Source of the DNA: an uncultured Chloroflexales bacterium
GTDB lineage: Bacteria > Chloroflexota > Chloroflexia > Chloroflexales > Chloroflexaceae
Assembly (NCBI GenBank): GCA_937902315.1
Contig: CALGUG010000050.1
Location: 1 to 64,000 of the forward strand
Direction: 5' to 3'
Length of the DNA: 64,000 nucleotides
Below the pieces are notes generated by a model. The model made no database searches. It saw nothing but the letters and a program-made list of their open reading frames with translations, and was not told the DNA's origin. Below are positions 63,971 through 64,000 of the stretch, piece by piece. How positions within the stretch are numbered: the stretch's first letter is position 1; every line of letters begins with the position of its first letter. The position numbers were made by a program, and so were the translations under genes.

Positions 63971-64000
63971 CCAACAGCTCGCCCGTAAGCAGGGTGTGCT

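Overview
The window is bacterial, with a moderate-to-high GC content and gene-dense on both strands. It most likely comes from a filamentous member of the Chloroflexota, near Herpetosiphon or the Chloroflexales. This assignment is inferred from gene content, not from a marker gene. The pointers are a eukaryote-type HisA, an archaeal-type isopentenyl phosphate kinase, XRE-STAND-TPR regulators, a lone 'YWY...YLGK' domain protein, PD40 and LGFP-like secreted proteins, paired GT-C-like membrane proteins, and a surface protein ending in PKVHLPLVRK. No rRNA, tRNA, CRISPR array or transposase gene was found.

Layout. 1-4078: the start of a giant secreted SdrD-B repeat protein, cut by the window edge. 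4079-8399: a gene-poor accessory stretch with a 105-bp tandem array, a coiled-coil/turn-repeat/helical protein that looks effector-associated, and a truncated relative. 8400-16261: P1-family peptidase with aldo/keto reductase, PD40 propeller, HTH-TM-M23 protein, alpha/beta hydrolase, RspA/ManD-like enolase-superfamily protein. 16981-20032: a promoter, SAM-I riboswitch and terminator ahead of a SufS-like enzyme, then a PhyH dioxygenase. 20091-25946: a minus-strand cluster (HisA-like, GT1 glycosyltransferase, decayed Rieske oxygenase, decayed membrane protein, ATP-grasp, GNAT). 26404-30836: CGNR/ABATE regulator, LiaF-like protein, tpx, lysA, M20 peptidase. 31224-37542: regulators (YLGK-domain protein, STAND, MerR), an LGFP-like secreted protein and a methyltransferase. 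38190-42290: two site-2 proteases, GNAT, tpiA, pcm. 42628-52548: ECF sigma factor, methyltransferase, two GT-C-like membrane proteins, a lipoprotein and a large secreted propeller/adhesin. 52909-55905: SpoIIM-like protein, isopentenyl phosphate kinase, UbiA-type DPPR synthase. 56265-60971: VTT protein, rdgB, MBL hydrolase, ilvE, arginase family, HAD. 61003-63828: folK and folC divergent from folP.

The strongest unexplained signal is a family of about 50-60 bp intergenic elements. I count 15 copies in both orientations (8 plus, 7 minus), none inside an intact gene. Each has a conserved TAGCCGNAGGCGGACGCG end and a CCGCC end that can pair with its GGCGG. They often carry longer shared flanks. 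Several other inverted-repeat families lie in the same gaps. The gene content is mostly housekeeping and cell-surface functions. The accessory stretches (4-8 kb, 20-26 kb, 31-34 kb) hold the regulatory, possibly defensive, and decaying genes.
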